A stretch of DNA of 45,810 bases, taken from assembly GCA_034408745.1 (NCBI GenBank), contig JAWXCM010000179.1:1-45810 (forward strand), written 5' to 3'. A model generated the notes under the pieces. That model was given only the letters and a program-made list of their open reading frames with translations. It made no database searches and was not told the origin of the DNA. Source of the DNA: JAWXCM01 sp034408745 (GTDB lineage: Bacteria > Acidobacteriota > Terriglobia > Bryobacterales > Bryobacteraceae). The translations under genes and the position numbers were made by a program. Positions 15,865 to 25,708 of the stretch are shown in pieces. Numbering within the stretch: position 1 is the first letter of the stretch; each line of letters starts with the position of its first letter.

Positions 15865-18555
15865 GTGAGCCGCCCGGTCAAGGTAGCCTTCGCATCGTGC
15901 GCGCCGGACCGGGTCGATGCTTTCGTACTTAAATTTTCACAGATCGCCCCGGAAGCTGAGCTTTTCGTGGTGTCCGAGTTTCCTCCGCCTGCTGGCCGGT
16001 GGATTCCGTACCGCATTGGGCGGTCGTGGGACGACAATGTCGCGCGGATTGAGTCAGCGCTGCAGGGCCGGCCCATCGCGTACAGCGCCATTGTGCTGGA
16101 GCCGAAGTCGACCTACGCCCGGCTGCGCTGGATGAGCTGGCGGTTCGCCCCCTTCCGAACTCTGTTCTACAACCACAACCTCGACCACTACATGCTGCGG
16201 CCCCGTGGACTGCCCGCCCTGGCGAGGCATGTCTGGTGGCGGCTCCGCGAGCACCTGGTGTTCCAGACACACCCTGGTGGCGACCTCTACACCTGGTTGT
16301 GGCGACTGCGGCACCCGTCCCAGATGCGGCGTCCGCTGGCGTTCGCGGCGGCCCGGATCGCGGGGCGGCTGGCGGCCCGGCGCAAGCAGATCCGGGTGGC
16401 TCCCGTGCAGAACGAACCCATTTTGCCTGCCGGGATGAGCGTCGTCATCCCGTCGCGAAACGGCCAGCCCCTGCTGGAGCGGCTGCTGCCCCACATTGGA
16501 GGCGTCTCGGAAGTGATTGTGGTCGACAACGGGTCAGACGACGGCACCGAAGCGTGGCTCCGCGCGAAGTATCCGCAGGTTCGTGTGGAGGTCAGCCGGG
16601 AGCCGCTTTCGTTCGCGCGAGCCGTCAATCGTGGCATTCGCGCGGCCCAGTTCTCGCACACCCTGCTGTTGAACAATGACATGGTGCCCGAGCCAGGTTT
16701 TTTCGCGGCGCTCGGGAACGCCTTCAGCGCGATCCCGGGTTTGTTTTGCGCCACGGCGCAGATCTTCTTCCCCGAAGGCCGTCGGCGCGAGGAAACGGGT
16801 AAGGCTGTGATGCGGCCGCCTGCACGCCACAGGACCACCACCGAGTTCCCCGTCCATTGCATCGAACCCATTCCGGGCGAGGACCTGACGTGGGTGATCT
16901 ATGGGAGCGGCGGCTGCTCGCTGTACGACACACGGAAACTCCGGCTGCTGGGCGGCCTTGGCGAGGTGTTCGCGCCGGCCTACGTGGAGGACCTCGACAT
17001 CTGCGTGCGAGCCTGGCAGCGCGGTTGGTCGAGCGTGTTCGTGGCCGGCGCGCGCACTTTGCACGACCACCGGACCACCACGTCGCGCTATTACTCCGAG
17101 GACGAACTGGCCCGGGTCCTGGAACGGAATTACCTGCGATTTTTGGCACGGTCGGTCAGCAGTCCAGCGCTGTTTCGGCGCATGTGGTCCGATGCCCTGG
17201 TGCGCCTGAACCTGAAGGCCGCCCTGGAGCACGATCGCGCGGCGGAAGATGTCCTGGTGGAAGCCTGGCATGTGGGCCGCTGGCTGGAGCCTTCGTACGA
17301 TACGCCGCAGCATGAGGAGCTGATCTTCGCGCTGGGCGCGGGCGACGTGGCGGTGTTTCCTGGGCGGGCGGCTCGCACCGGCCGCGTGGTGGCGGTGGCC
17401 AGCTGCTACTCGCCCTTCCCGCTGTCACACGGTGGGGCGGTTCGAATGTACAACCTGATGCGGCGCGCGGCGGCCGACTTCACTCAGGTGCTGCTGCTGT
17501 TTGTCGACGAACTGCGGACGCCGCCGCCCGAACTGCTCGACATCTGCGCGGAGATCGTGCAGGTGCGGCGCGTGGGAACGCACGCCCACGTGGACCGGGG
17601 ACGGCCCGACGCGGTGGACGACTTCGACTCCCCGGCGTTTCGCGCGGCGCTCCAGGAGACGGTCCGCAAATGGAACCCGGAGATCGTGCAGCTGGAGTTC
17701 ACGCAGATGGCGCAGTATGCCGCCGACTGCGGCCGGGCGCGCACGGTGCTGGTGGAACACGATGTCACTGTCGACCTCTACCGCCAGCTGCTTTCTCGCG
17801 ACGAGCGAGACTACGACCTGCGGCAACAGCTGGAGCGTTGGGTTCGTTTTGAAAAAGCCGCGTGGCGGGACGTGGACTGCGTGGTCACGATGTCGGAGAA
17901 AGACCGGCGGTCGATTGAGGGTGCCCGGCTGGTGGAGACGCTTGCGAACGGCGTCGATCTGGAGCGGTTCCAGCCTTCAGAGGAAGCGCCGGAGCCGGGC
18001 CGTATTCTGTTCATCGGCTCCTTCAATCACCTGCCGAACCTGCTGGCGCTCGACTTCTTCCTGCGGGAAATTTGGGTTCGTTTGGCGGAAGCCAGGCCGA
18101 CCCTGCACGTGATCGCCGGCTCGCGCCACCAGTTCTATTTCGAGCGCTGGCGGGACCGGCTCAGTTTCAGGCTGGATCAACCCGGTCTGGAGATCGAGGA
18201 TTTCGTCTCCGACGTACGGCCGGCCTACCGCCGGGCGAGCGTGGTGATGGCGCCGTTGCTGGCTTCGGCCGGGACGAATATCAAGATCATGGAAGCGATG
18301 GCGATGGGCAAGGCCATTGTCAGCACGCCGGGCGGAGTGAACGGGTTAGACGAACTGCGCCCAGGTCACGATGTGCTGGTGGAATCGGACCCCGGGGCAT
18401 TTGCCGCCGCCATCACAGCCGTTTTGACGGATCAGAACCGCCGCGACACACTGGGGCGCAACGCCCGGGCTACGGCGGAGCGCGTCTACAACTGGGACGC
18501 CATTGCGGAAAAACAGCGGGAGTTGTACAGAAAACTACTGGCGATTAAATCGTAA
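15865..18555 (+). CDS. Bifunctional glycosyltransferase, GT2 plus GT4
   Basis: The GTG start lies one base after the stop of the previous gene and gives 896 residues. Residues 1-187 match no domain I recognise. At about 188 a GT2 domain begins (MSVVIPSRNGQPLLERLL, VVDNGSDDGTE, LLLNNDM as the metal-binding strand, and VYGSGGCSLYDTRKL-like acceptor loops). From about 507 a GT4/GT-B domain follows (VVAVASCYSPFPLSHGGAVR, LANGVDLERF, ILFIGSFNHLPN, and APLLASAGTNIKIMEAMAMG with the nucleotide-sugar Glu). No membrane helices are visible, so it is a cytoplasmic enzyme that could add two sugars in succession to a surface glycan. It ends 11 bases inside the convergent DUF218 gene. Confidence 0.87.
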   Translation: MSRPVKVAFASCAPDRVDAFVLKFSQIAPEAELFVVSEFPPPAGRWIPYRIGRSWDDNVARIESALQGRPIAYSAIVLEPKSTYARLRWMSWRFAPFRTLFYNHNLDHYMLRPRGLPALARHVWWRLREHLVFQTHPGGDLYTWLWRLRHPSQMRRPLAFAAARIAGRLAARRKQIRVAPVQNEPILPAGMSVVIPSRNGQPLLERLLPHIGGVSEVIVVDNGSDDGTEAWLRAKYPQVRVEVSREPLSFARAVNRGIRAAQFSHTLLLNNDMVPEPGFFAALGNAFSAIPGLFCATAQIFFPEGRRREETGKAVMRPPARHRTTTEFPVHCIEPIPGEDLTWVIYGSGGCSLYDTRKLRLLGGLGEVFAPAYVEDLDICVRAWQRGWSSVFVAGARTLHDHRTTTSRYYSEDELARVLERNYLRFLARSVSSPALFRRMWSDALVRLNLKAALEHDRAAEDVLVEAWHVGRWLEPSYDTPQHEELIFALGAGDVAVFPGRAARTGRVVAVASCYSPFPLSHGGAVRMYNLMRRAAADFTQVLLLFVDELRTPPPELLDICAEIVQVRRVGTHAHVDRGRPDAVDDFDSPAFRAALQETVRKWNPEIVQLEFTQMAQYAADCGRARTVLVEHDVTVDLYRQLLSRDERDYDLRQQLERWVRFEKAAWRDVDCVVTMSEKDRRSIEGARLVETLANGVDLERFQPSEEAPEPGRILFIGSFNHLPNLLALDFFLREIWVRLAEARPTLHVIAGSRHQFYFERWRDRLSFRLDQPGLEIEDFVSDVRPAYRRASVVMAPLLASAGTNIKIMEAMAMGKAIVSTPGGVNGLDELRPGHDVLVESDPGAFAAAITAVLTDQNRRDTLGRNARATAERVYNWDAIAEKQRELYRKLLAIKS

Positions 18556-19129
18556 ATCCGACCTGCCAGAGCATATACCCGACAGCCTGCCGCAGAAACA
18601 GCCGGGTTTCTCTCCAACCCTTCAATTCATCCCGCCGCGGCGACCCGTACACGTCGAGCCCGCGAAATTCCAGCATCTTTTTGACTCGAAATATGTGGTA
18701 GGCGTCACTCACCACAATGCAGGATTTCAGGTTGGTGCGGCGCATCATTTCGGCGGCAATGATGGTGCTTTGCCACGTGCTGGAGCCTTCCGATTCCACC
18801 ATGATGGCTTCCGACGGCACGCCCTGCCGGACCAGGTAGTTGCGCGCGACCTCGCCTTCGGTGTAAACAGGATCGCCGCCGGCTCCGCCGGTGGTTAGAA
18901 TTCGGGGCGCGAGTTTGCGCTTCCACAGCTGGAACGCGTGATCGATTCGCGCCCGCAACACGGGAGATGGTTTGCCTCGATATTCGGCCGCGCCCATAAT
19001 GATGATCACGTCCGCACGGCGAGCTTCGTCAATCGTCGACTGCTTGTGAATCTGGACGGTAATCCACCCCAGATACATCGCCACCGCAAGGACCGGGACC
19101 AACAGCGCGCGCCAGAGGAGCCTGAGCAT
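18545..19129 (-). CDS. DUF218 (YdcF/SanA/ElyC-like) membrane protein
   Basis: The 194-residue protein has one N-terminal membrane helix (LLWRALLVPVLAVAMYLGWI) and a DUF218 domain: ADVIIIMGAAEYRGKPSPVL, then ILTTGGAG, EGEVARNYLVRQGVP, and SSTWQSTIIAAEMMRR followed by VVSDAYHIFR. DUF218 proteins such as SanA and ElyC act at the cell envelope in vancomycin resistance or lipid-carrier handling; their biochemistry is poorly defined. The domain should face the periplasm. The gene is convergent with the glycosyltransferase (stops overlap) and divergent from the RNA methyltransferase, 38 bases away. Confidence 0.83.
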   Translation of the reverse strand: MLRLLWRALLVPVLAVAMYLGWITVQIHKQSTIDEARRADVIIIMGAAEYRGKPSPVLRARIDHAFQLWKRKLAPRILTTGGAGGDPVYTEGEVARNYLVRQGVPSEAIMVESEGSSTWQSTIIAAEMMRRTNLKSCIVVSDAYHIFRVKKMLEFRGLDVYGSPRRDELKGWRETRLFLRQAVGYMLWQVGFTI

Positions 19130-19167
19130 GTGCGCTATGATTCTGACTGCTGCTTACTCAGCATACG

Positions 19168-19934
19168 ATGTTCCCTCGCCGGACGCACACGTCGGCGGCA
19201 ACCCGCCTCACCAGTACGAAAAATCCTCTGCTTCGGGAAATACGCAGGGCAGTGGAACGGGGTTCCCTGACCTCGGACGGCCTCTGTGTGGCTGAAGGCT
19301 TCCACCTGATGGAGGAGGCGCTGCGCAGTCCCTGTGAAGTGGAGGCGGTGATCGCGTCCGACACAGCCGCACCACGCATGCAGGGCGATTTCATATCGGT
19401 TCCGGACGATATCTTCTCAGTCATCGCTTCCACAGAAACCACACAGGGCGTGCTGACACTGGTTCGGCCGCCGGAGGCTTCGCTTGACGCGATGTTTGCG
19501 GGGGTGGCGCTGCTGCTGGTGCTGGACGGCGTTCAGGATCCTGGTAATGCTGGCACTCTGCTTCGCGCAGCCGAGGCGTTCGGCGCTTCCGGCGTGCTGG
19601 TGGCGAAAGGGACTGTGAATCCGTGGAATCCGAAAGCGTTGCGTGCCTCGGCCGGCTCGGCGTTCCGGGTTCCGGTGCTTCGTGACGCCACGCCGGAGAT
19701 GCTGGAGGGCCGCGGGGCGCGCGTCTGGGCGACGCTGCCGCACGGCTCAGCGGAGACGAACCCGGATTTTTCGATGGCGACGGTGCTGATTATTGGCAGC
19801 GAAGCCAGGGGCGTGAGCCGCGAGTGGGCTGCTGTCGCCGAGGCGCTGACTATCCCGACTAGCGGCGTGGAGTCGCTGAACGCGGCGATGGCGGGCACCA
19901 TCCTGTTGTATGAGGCCTCGCGGCAGAGGCGCGC

Positions 19935-19938
<4 letters not shown>
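19168..19938 (+). CDS. SpoU/TrmH-family RNA 2'-O-methyltransferase
   Basis: The 256-residue protein has an N-terminal substrate-binding domain (TSTKNPLLREIRRAVERG, CVAEGFHLMEEAL) and a SPOUT knot domain with all three motifs: VLDGVQDPGNAGTLLRAA (about 118-134, with the motif 1 Asn and Arg), VLIIGSEARGVS (about 206-217) and SLNAAMAGTILLYEASRQR (about 236-254). It uses S-adenosylmethionine to methylate a ribose 2'-hydroxyl, most likely in 23S rRNA or tRNA; the exact nucleotide cannot be assigned. Its stop overlaps the rarA start by four bases (ATGA). Confidence 0.9.
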
Positions 19939-21296
<1,358 letters not shown>

Positions 21297-21334
21297 ACGG
21301 GTTCTATCCCCCAGGTAGTAAGAATAGTTGCCTA

Positions 21335-21351
21335 TTGCACTGAATGTGCAA
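21335..21351. promoter_or_regulatory. Inverted repeat upstream of the PilZ gene
   Basis: TTGCAC-TGAAT-GTGCAA is a perfect six-base inverted repeat with a five-base spacer, 34 bases before the PilZ start and in the leader between rarA and that gene. Its position and symmetry suit a dimeric regulator operator or a weak hairpin. No regulator family was assigned. Confidence 0.35.
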
Positions 21352-21385
21352 CTGGGTCATGCTATTGAGAGGACAAGGTTTATTC

Positions 21386-21784
21386 ATGTTCGATTCCCAG
21401 TCAACAGCCAGCCGTACGAGTGGAGGAGTGGAGCGCCGGTCGGCCGACCGGTTCCCGATCGAGCGCGAGGTGCGGTACCGCATCCTGAGCAAACGTTCGA
21501 ACGGTGAGGCGGAAGAGGGTGTTGGTACCACCGTCAACATCAGCAGCAACGGCGTATTGTTCACTACGGATCAGAACCTGCTGCCGGGTAAGCGGCTGGA
21601 ACTCTCCATCAGCTGGCCGGCGGAACTCGACAATCGGTGTCAGTTGAAGCTGGTGGCCAAGGGTCGGGTGGCACGGCTGGAGCAAGGACGTGCCGCGGTA
21701 GAAATTCAGCAGTACGAGTTTCGGACCGCGGGTCGCAAGACCGGACCGGCACCCACGGATCAGACGAAGCGCGCGAACGCCTGA
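21386..21784 (+). CDS. PilZ domain protein
   Basis: The ATG at 21386 gives 132 residues; it is preceded by GAGAGGACAAGG. The PilZ signature is present as an arginine-rich N-terminal loop (ERRSADRFPIEREVRY, RxxxR-type) and VNISSNGVLF (N-x-S-x-x-G), the two elements that hold cyclic di-GMP. The rest is a single beta-barrel (LELSISWPAEL, LVAKGRVARL). It is a stand-alone cytoplasmic c-di-GMP receptor candidate; its target is not evident. Its 3' end overlaps the convergent feoB gene by 25 bases. Confidence 0.82.
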   Translation: MFDSQSTASRTSGGVERRSADRFPIEREVRYRILSKRSNGEAEEGVGTTVNISSNGVLFTTDQNLLPGKRLELSISWPAELDNRCQLKLVAKGRVARLEQGRAAVEIQQYEFRTAGRKTGPAPTDQTKRANA

Positions 21785-23655
21785 TTCACAATCAGCGCGC
21801 TGAGATACGCCACGGCGGACATGTACCCGAACTGAATCACGGGCCACTTCCACCCGCCCGTTTCCCGGCGCACGACGGCGATCGTTGAGAAACACTGCAT
21901 CGCGAATGCGAAGAAGACCAGGAGCGCGAATGCGCCACCAGGCGTGAGATCCTTCTTCAGTGCAGCCTGCAAATCACCCGACTGCGAGCTGCCGTCCATC
22001 CCGTAAATCGTTCCGAGCGTACCCACGATCACCTCGCGTGCTGCCAGCGATGTAATCAGGCCCACGCCGATCTTCCAGTTGAAGCCAAGCGGCTGAATCA
22101 GCGGCTCGACCGCCTTACCCACCTGGCCGACATAGCTTTGCTCAATGGGTGGCGGTGCGCCGTCCTTCAATGGGAGGCTGGCCAGTGCCCACAGGACTAC
22201 CGCGACTCCGAGAATGACCGTACCGGCGCGGTGCAGGAAAACGCGGCCCCGATCATACAACCTAAGCCCAAGGGATCGGAACGTGGGCCAGCGGTAGGGG
22301 GGCATTTCCAGCACGAAGGCGTTCGGCTCGGCTTTCAGCACCGACGACTGGAGCAGGTGCGCGGTCAGGAACGCGGCCAGGAATCCGAGCGCGTACAGCC
22401 CGAGCATCGCCAGTGCCCGCATTCCGAGCACAGCGCCGAGCACGGGCCGGTCCGGAATGAATGCGGCGATCAGCAGCGCATAAACCGGGAGTCGCGCCGA
22501 GCATGTCATAAAGGGCGCGATCAGGATGGTGGCAATGCGGTCCCGCTTGTTCTCAATGGTACGGGTTGCGAGAATGGCGGGAACCGCGCAGGCGTACGCC
22601 GAGAGCAGTGGAATGAACGACTTGCCCTGCAGGCCGACCCGCCGCATGGTGCGGTCGGCAATGAGAGCCGCGCGGGCGAGGTAGCCCGAGTCCTCGAGGA
22701 TGCCGATGAAGAGGAACAGCAGCAGGATCTGCGGCAGGAACACGATGACGCTGCCGACGCCGCTCCAGATGCCGTCCACCACCAGAGACTTCAGCAGGCT
22801 GTTGGAAATCGCCCCGCCGATGAGACCGCCGGACCAGGTGACCAGGTTCTCAATGCCTTCCATCATGGGCTGTGCGCCGGTGAAGATGCTCTGGAACACG
22901 GCAACCACCACCGCAACGAAGACGAGTGGACCCCAGACAGGATGGAGGAAGACAGAATCGAGCCGTCGGGTCCAGATGGGCGGCGCGGGCGCCTGATACT
23001 GGGCCTGAGCTCCCACGCGCGATGCCCACTGCCGGCACTTCGGCACGTCCTGGAGTATAGGCAGTTGCATCAACGGCTTTGGCCTGACCGCCGCGGAGGA
23101 GCCCTCGAGAAAATGGAATACTTTGTCGACGCCGTCCCCGTCGGCGGCGCTGATGAGTGCCACCGGGGCGCCCAGTTCGAGCGACAACGCCCCTGCGTCG
23201 ATGTTTCCGCCACGCCTGCGAAGGTCGTCGGCCATGTTCAGGACGATCAGAGTCGGCAGTCCCAGTTGCAGTATGGGAGCAGCGAGGGCCAGGTGGCGGC
23301 CAAGGTTGGTGGAGTCCAGAATCAGGAGCACGGCGTCAGGCCGCGGCACACCCTGCATGCGTCCGGTGAGGACATCGCAGGATACCTGCTCGTCTTCCGA
23401 CCGTGGAACCAGACTGTAAATTCCCGGCAGGTCGATCAGTATGACTTCGCGGTGGCCGGAGATGGCCGCCTTGCCGACGTGCTGTTCCACGGTGACGCCG
23501 GGGAAGTTCGCGACCTTTTGGCGAAGGCCCGTAAGTCGATTGTAGAGAGTAGTTTTGCCGCAGTTCGGAGGTCCGACGAGGGCGACGGTGTGGCGAGTCT
23601 TAACCTCAGGCGGCGGAATCGCCGCTGCCACTGAGCATCCGTGGCAGTCCGACAT
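21760..23655 (-). CDS. feoB: Ferrous iron transporter FeoB
   Basis: The 631-residue protein starts with a CHGC motif, then the N-terminal G domain: G1 GPPNCGKT (28-35), G3 DLPG (75-78) and G4 NMAD (140-143). After it comes the polytopic membrane domain with the two Gate/core repeats (for example FLPQILLLFLFIGILEDSGY, and SCARLPVYALLIAAF with the conserved Cys). It takes up Fe(II) across the inner membrane using GTP. Its length is at the short end of the family. It follows feoA by seven bases on the same strand, and its end overlaps the PilZ gene. Confidence 0.94.
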   Translation of the reverse strand: MSDCHGCSVAAAIPPPEVKTRHTVALVGPPNCGKTTLYNRLTGLRQKVANFPGVTVEQHVGKAAISGHREVILIDLPGIYSLVPRSEDEQVSCDVLTGRMQGVPRPDAVLLILDSTNLGRHLALAAPILQLGLPTLIVLNMADDLRRRGGNIDAGALSLELGAPVALISAADGDGVDKVFHFLEGSSAAVRPKPLMQLPILQDVPKCRQWASRVGAQAQYQAPAPPIWTRRLDSVFLHPVWGPLVFVAVVVAVFQSIFTGAQPMMEGIENLVTWSGGLIGGAISNSLLKSLVVDGIWSGVGSVIVFLPQILLLFLFIGILEDSGYLARAALIADRTMRRVGLQGKSFIPLLSAYACAVPAILATRTIENKRDRIATILIAPFMTCSARLPVYALLIAAFIPDRPVLGAVLGMRALAMLGLYALGFLAAFLTAHLLQSSVLKAEPNAFVLEMPPYRWPTFRSLGLRLYDRGRVFLHRAGTVILGVAVVLWALASLPLKDGAPPPIEQSYVGQVGKAVEPLIQPLGFNWKIGVGLITSLAAREVIVGTLGTIYGMDGSSQSGDLQAALKKDLTPGGAFALLVFFAFAMQCFSTIAVVRRETGGWKWPVIQFGYMSAVAYLSALIVNQAFARFV

Positions 23656-23662
23656 GAATCAC

Positions 23663-23953
23663 CTACCGCCGAACCATGACGTGGTCTGCCGTTTCGCGGC
23701 GCAGGGCAATCTCGGTTCCGTCGATGCGGAAAACGCGAGGGTCGCCGCCAGGAGCGCTGCGCGCCGCCTCCACGGTGGATCCGGGCAGGAAACCCAGTTC
23801 CATCAGGCGGTGGGCCATGTCGTCAGGCAAGTCAATGTCATCAATAACGGCCGTCTCACCCTGACGCAACTCAGCCAGCTTCATAAGCGGCCGTGTCGGG
23901 AGGGGAGGCGGGCAGGCAGCCGCCGCGCTGCCGCTGTTGAAATTGAGTTGCAT
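23663..23953 (-). CDS. feoA: FeoA family protein
   Basis: The SH3-like FeoA domain reads MKLAELRQGETAVIDDIDLP, MAHRLMELGFLPGSTVE and ALRRETADHVMVRR, with the conserved RLMELGFLPG segment. The start is uncertain. The ATG at 23951-23953 gives 96 residues with an extra low-complexity stretch before the domain, whereas the ATG at 23882-23884 would give the bare domain of 73 residues; neither has a strong ribosome site. FeoA is a small cytoplasmic partner needed for FeoB-dependent Fe(II) uptake. It leads the feoAB operon and diverges from the MerR-TPR gene. Confidence 0.87.
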   Translation of the reverse strand: MQLNFNSGSAAAACPPPLPTRPLMKLAELRQGETAVIDDIDLPDDMAHRLMELGFLPGSTVEAARSAPGGDPRVFRIDGTEIALRRETADHVMVRR

Positions 23954-24054
23954 CTCAAGACCAGTATGAACCCGCTGATTTCGCTGTGTCAATGGTGACT
24001 GGTTTAGCTGATGTTTTTCGGGTTGAAAAAGAAACGAGGAAAAGGCCTCCAGGG
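23954..24054. promoter_or_regulatory. Divergent promoter region, feoAB / MerR-TPR gene
   Basis: About 100 bases separate the leftward feoAB operon from the rightward MerR-TPR gene and should contain both promoters. The plus strand has a purine-rich stretch (GAGGAAAAGG) about 12 bases before the chosen ATG at 24055, a reasonable ribosome site. No Fur-box-like repeat was recognised by eye. Confidence 0.35.
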
Positions 24055-25011
24055 ATGTTAAAATCGGCTCCGGTGGCAGACACCGCGCTGAAGGCCACTT
24101 ATTCCAGAGCAGAAGTTCGGCGCATGCTGTCTTTGACAGAGCGTCAACTTCGTCAGTGGGAGCGTCACGACCTCATTGGGTCCGAGCAGACGTTTTCGCT
24201 CAGAGACCTTATTGCGCTCCGAACCCTCCAGAAACTGCAATTAGACAAGATCTCCCCTACACGCATCCGGCTGGCACTGGCGGCGCTTCGGGAACGGCTG
24301 CACGAAGTGGCCGACCCTCTCCGTGAACTGAAGGTCATCGCCGACGGACGGCGCATTCGCGTCGAGGTGGCGGGGCAGCACATGGAGGCGGTCTCGGGCC
24401 AGTTGTTGTTCAACTTCGACAACACCGAGTTGCGCCGCCTGCTGGCCTTTCCGGGCGCCAGGGAGAAGGGCAAGAGCGAGCGCAACAAGCGTGAAGAAGC
24501 CGAGCACTGGTTCCAGAGCGGCCTCGGGTTTGAGCGTTCGGGGGCGAAGAAGGACGCGGTGCAGGCCTATGAGAAGGCCGTTGAGCTGGACCCGCATTCC
24601 GCCGGAGCGTGGGTGAACCTGGGAACAATCTACTTCCACGAGCGTCAGTTCGCCAGGGCGGAAAGTTACTACAGGCGTGCCATCGAGGCGGACAGCACGT
24701 ACGCACTGGCGCATTTCAATCTGGGCAACCTGTTTGACGAGCGCGGCGACTACGACCGGGCCCTGGAGTTCTATCGGAATGCGGTCGAACTCAACCCGAA
24801 GTACGGCGATGCGCACTACAACCTGGCATTGCTGTACCAGGGAGGCGGGCAGACGATGGAAGCTGTACGGCACTGGAAGCTGTACCTGCGGCTGGATCCG
24901 GGGAGCTCATGGGCGGCGATCGCACGGAGGGAACTGGACAAACTCCGGCGCTCGGCCCTGGTTCGGACTCCGGCGTCGAAGCGCTCCAGTGGGAACCGGG
25001 CGCTGGACTAG
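24055..25011 (+). CDS. MerR-type HTH protein with C-terminal TPR repeats
   Basis: The ATG at 24055 gives 318 residues; a GTG at 23986 would add 23. Residues about 15-45 (YSRAEVRRMLSLTERQLRQW) form a MerR-like winged helix with a following IALRTLQKLQLDKISPTRIR segment. The C-terminal half has at least three TPR units (AVQAYEKAVELDPHSAGAWV, ARAESYYRRAIEADSTYALA, ALEFYRNAVELNPKYGDAHY) with canonical eight-position spacing. There is no metal-binding Cys tail, so it is not a classical metal-sensing MerR. It is probably a DNA-binding regulator that uses the TPRs for protein partners. A role in feoAB control is only suggested by divergence. Confidence 0.8.
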   Translation: MLKSAPVADTALKATYSRAEVRRMLSLTERQLRQWERHDLIGSEQTFSLRDLIALRTLQKLQLDKISPTRIRLALAALRERLHEVADPLRELKVIADGRRIRVEVAGQHMEAVSGQLLFNFDNTELRRLLAFPGAREKGKSERNKREEAEHWFQSGLGFERSGAKKDAVQAYEKAVELDPHSAGAWVNLGTIYFHERQFARAESYYRRAIEADSTYALAHFNLGNLFDERGDYDRALEFYRNAVELNPKYGDAHYNLALLYQGGGQTMEAVRHWKLYLRLDPGSSWAAIARRELDKLRRSALVRTPASKRSSGNRALD

Positions 25012-25076
25012 GGTAGTGTGATGTCGCGGCTACTGACTGACGGTTGGGCATGGCGGTCCTGGGAGACCGCCGCAGG

Positions 25077-25098
25077 CCTGGGGGCCTGGCCCCCATGG
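25077..25098. terminator. GC-rich hairpin between convergent genes
   Basis: GGGGG-CCTGG-CCCCC at 80-94 within this block forms a strong stem that extends outward as CCT/ATGG with one bulge. It lies between the stops of the MerR-TPR gene and the convergent DUF4214 gene. There is no T-tract, so it could stop transcription only as a structure-type or bidirectional element. Confidence 0.4.
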
Positions 25099-25099
25099 C

Positions 25100-25648
25100 T
25101 TACCAGGGTGGAGGCAATGGCCGTGCGAGATGGCGGTCGATGCGAGTCGCAAGCACATCGAAGAGGGCAAGGTGCAGCACCTTCTCTACCGCCTTCCAGT
25201 TCTCTTTAGTCACAGACAACGGGGAGGCGGAACGAACGGAACCGAATGTGAGCAATGCTTCGTAACGTCGAAATGTGACCAGAATTGCTCCGGCGCCACC
25301 CTGAGCGACATCGTACGAGTCCTCGCGACAGTACTTAACCCGAGCCTCCTCCGTCGAACAGAATGAGTCGAAAGCGGCACGCCTGCCGTTTTGTCCGGCG
25401 TAAGCGGACCATGCGTCGACGCCGCCGGCGTCGGCTTCGCGGCCGAGTACAATTCGATACAAGTCGTGCGCAAACTGGCGGTTATCGTGAGCCGCAAGGA
25501 CGTACTCGGGCGAGGCAAGCAGCTCCTCGATTACAGTAAGCCGCGACGCGCCTCGGTGCAGCCGGTAGAGAAACTCGCGCCGGCCCTCTTCGTCAAGCGG
25601 CCTGCGGAGGGCGGTCTTCCAGAGGCTGTGAAGAAACTCGTCATCCAA
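25100..25648 (-). CDS. DUF4214-domain protein (two units)
   Basis: The 182-residue protein is built from two DUF4214-like helical units of about 50 residues: FLHSLWKTALRRPLDEEGRR at the N-terminus, and FAHDLYRIVLGREADAGGVD followed by DSFCSTEEARVKY. The unit pattern is 'hh..LY...LgR..d..G...w...l..g........f..S.E....'. The C-terminal third (EALLTFGSVRSASPL, KAVEKVLHLALFDVLATRI) is helical with no assigned domain. No signal peptide is seen. DUF4214 occurs in S-layer, adhesin and glycosyltransferase proteins. Here the gene ends an rml operon, and two other genes of the locus carry the same units, so a role in glycan assembly is likely but not shown. Confidence 0.75.
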   Translation of the reverse strand: MDDEFLHSLWKTALRRPLDEEGRREFLYRLHRGASRLTVIEELLASPEYVLAAHDNRQFAHDLYRIVLGREADAGGVDAWSAYAGQNGRRAAFDSFCSTEEARVKYCREDSYDVAQGGAGAILVTFRRYEALLTFGSVRSASPLSVTKENWKAVEKVLHLALFDVLATRIDRHLARPLPPPW

Positions 25649-25708
25649 AAGCTGCTTGTCGGGTAACGCCTGTTTAGTATCTGGGATAGTGTTCTCCCTT
25701 GCGAGTAT

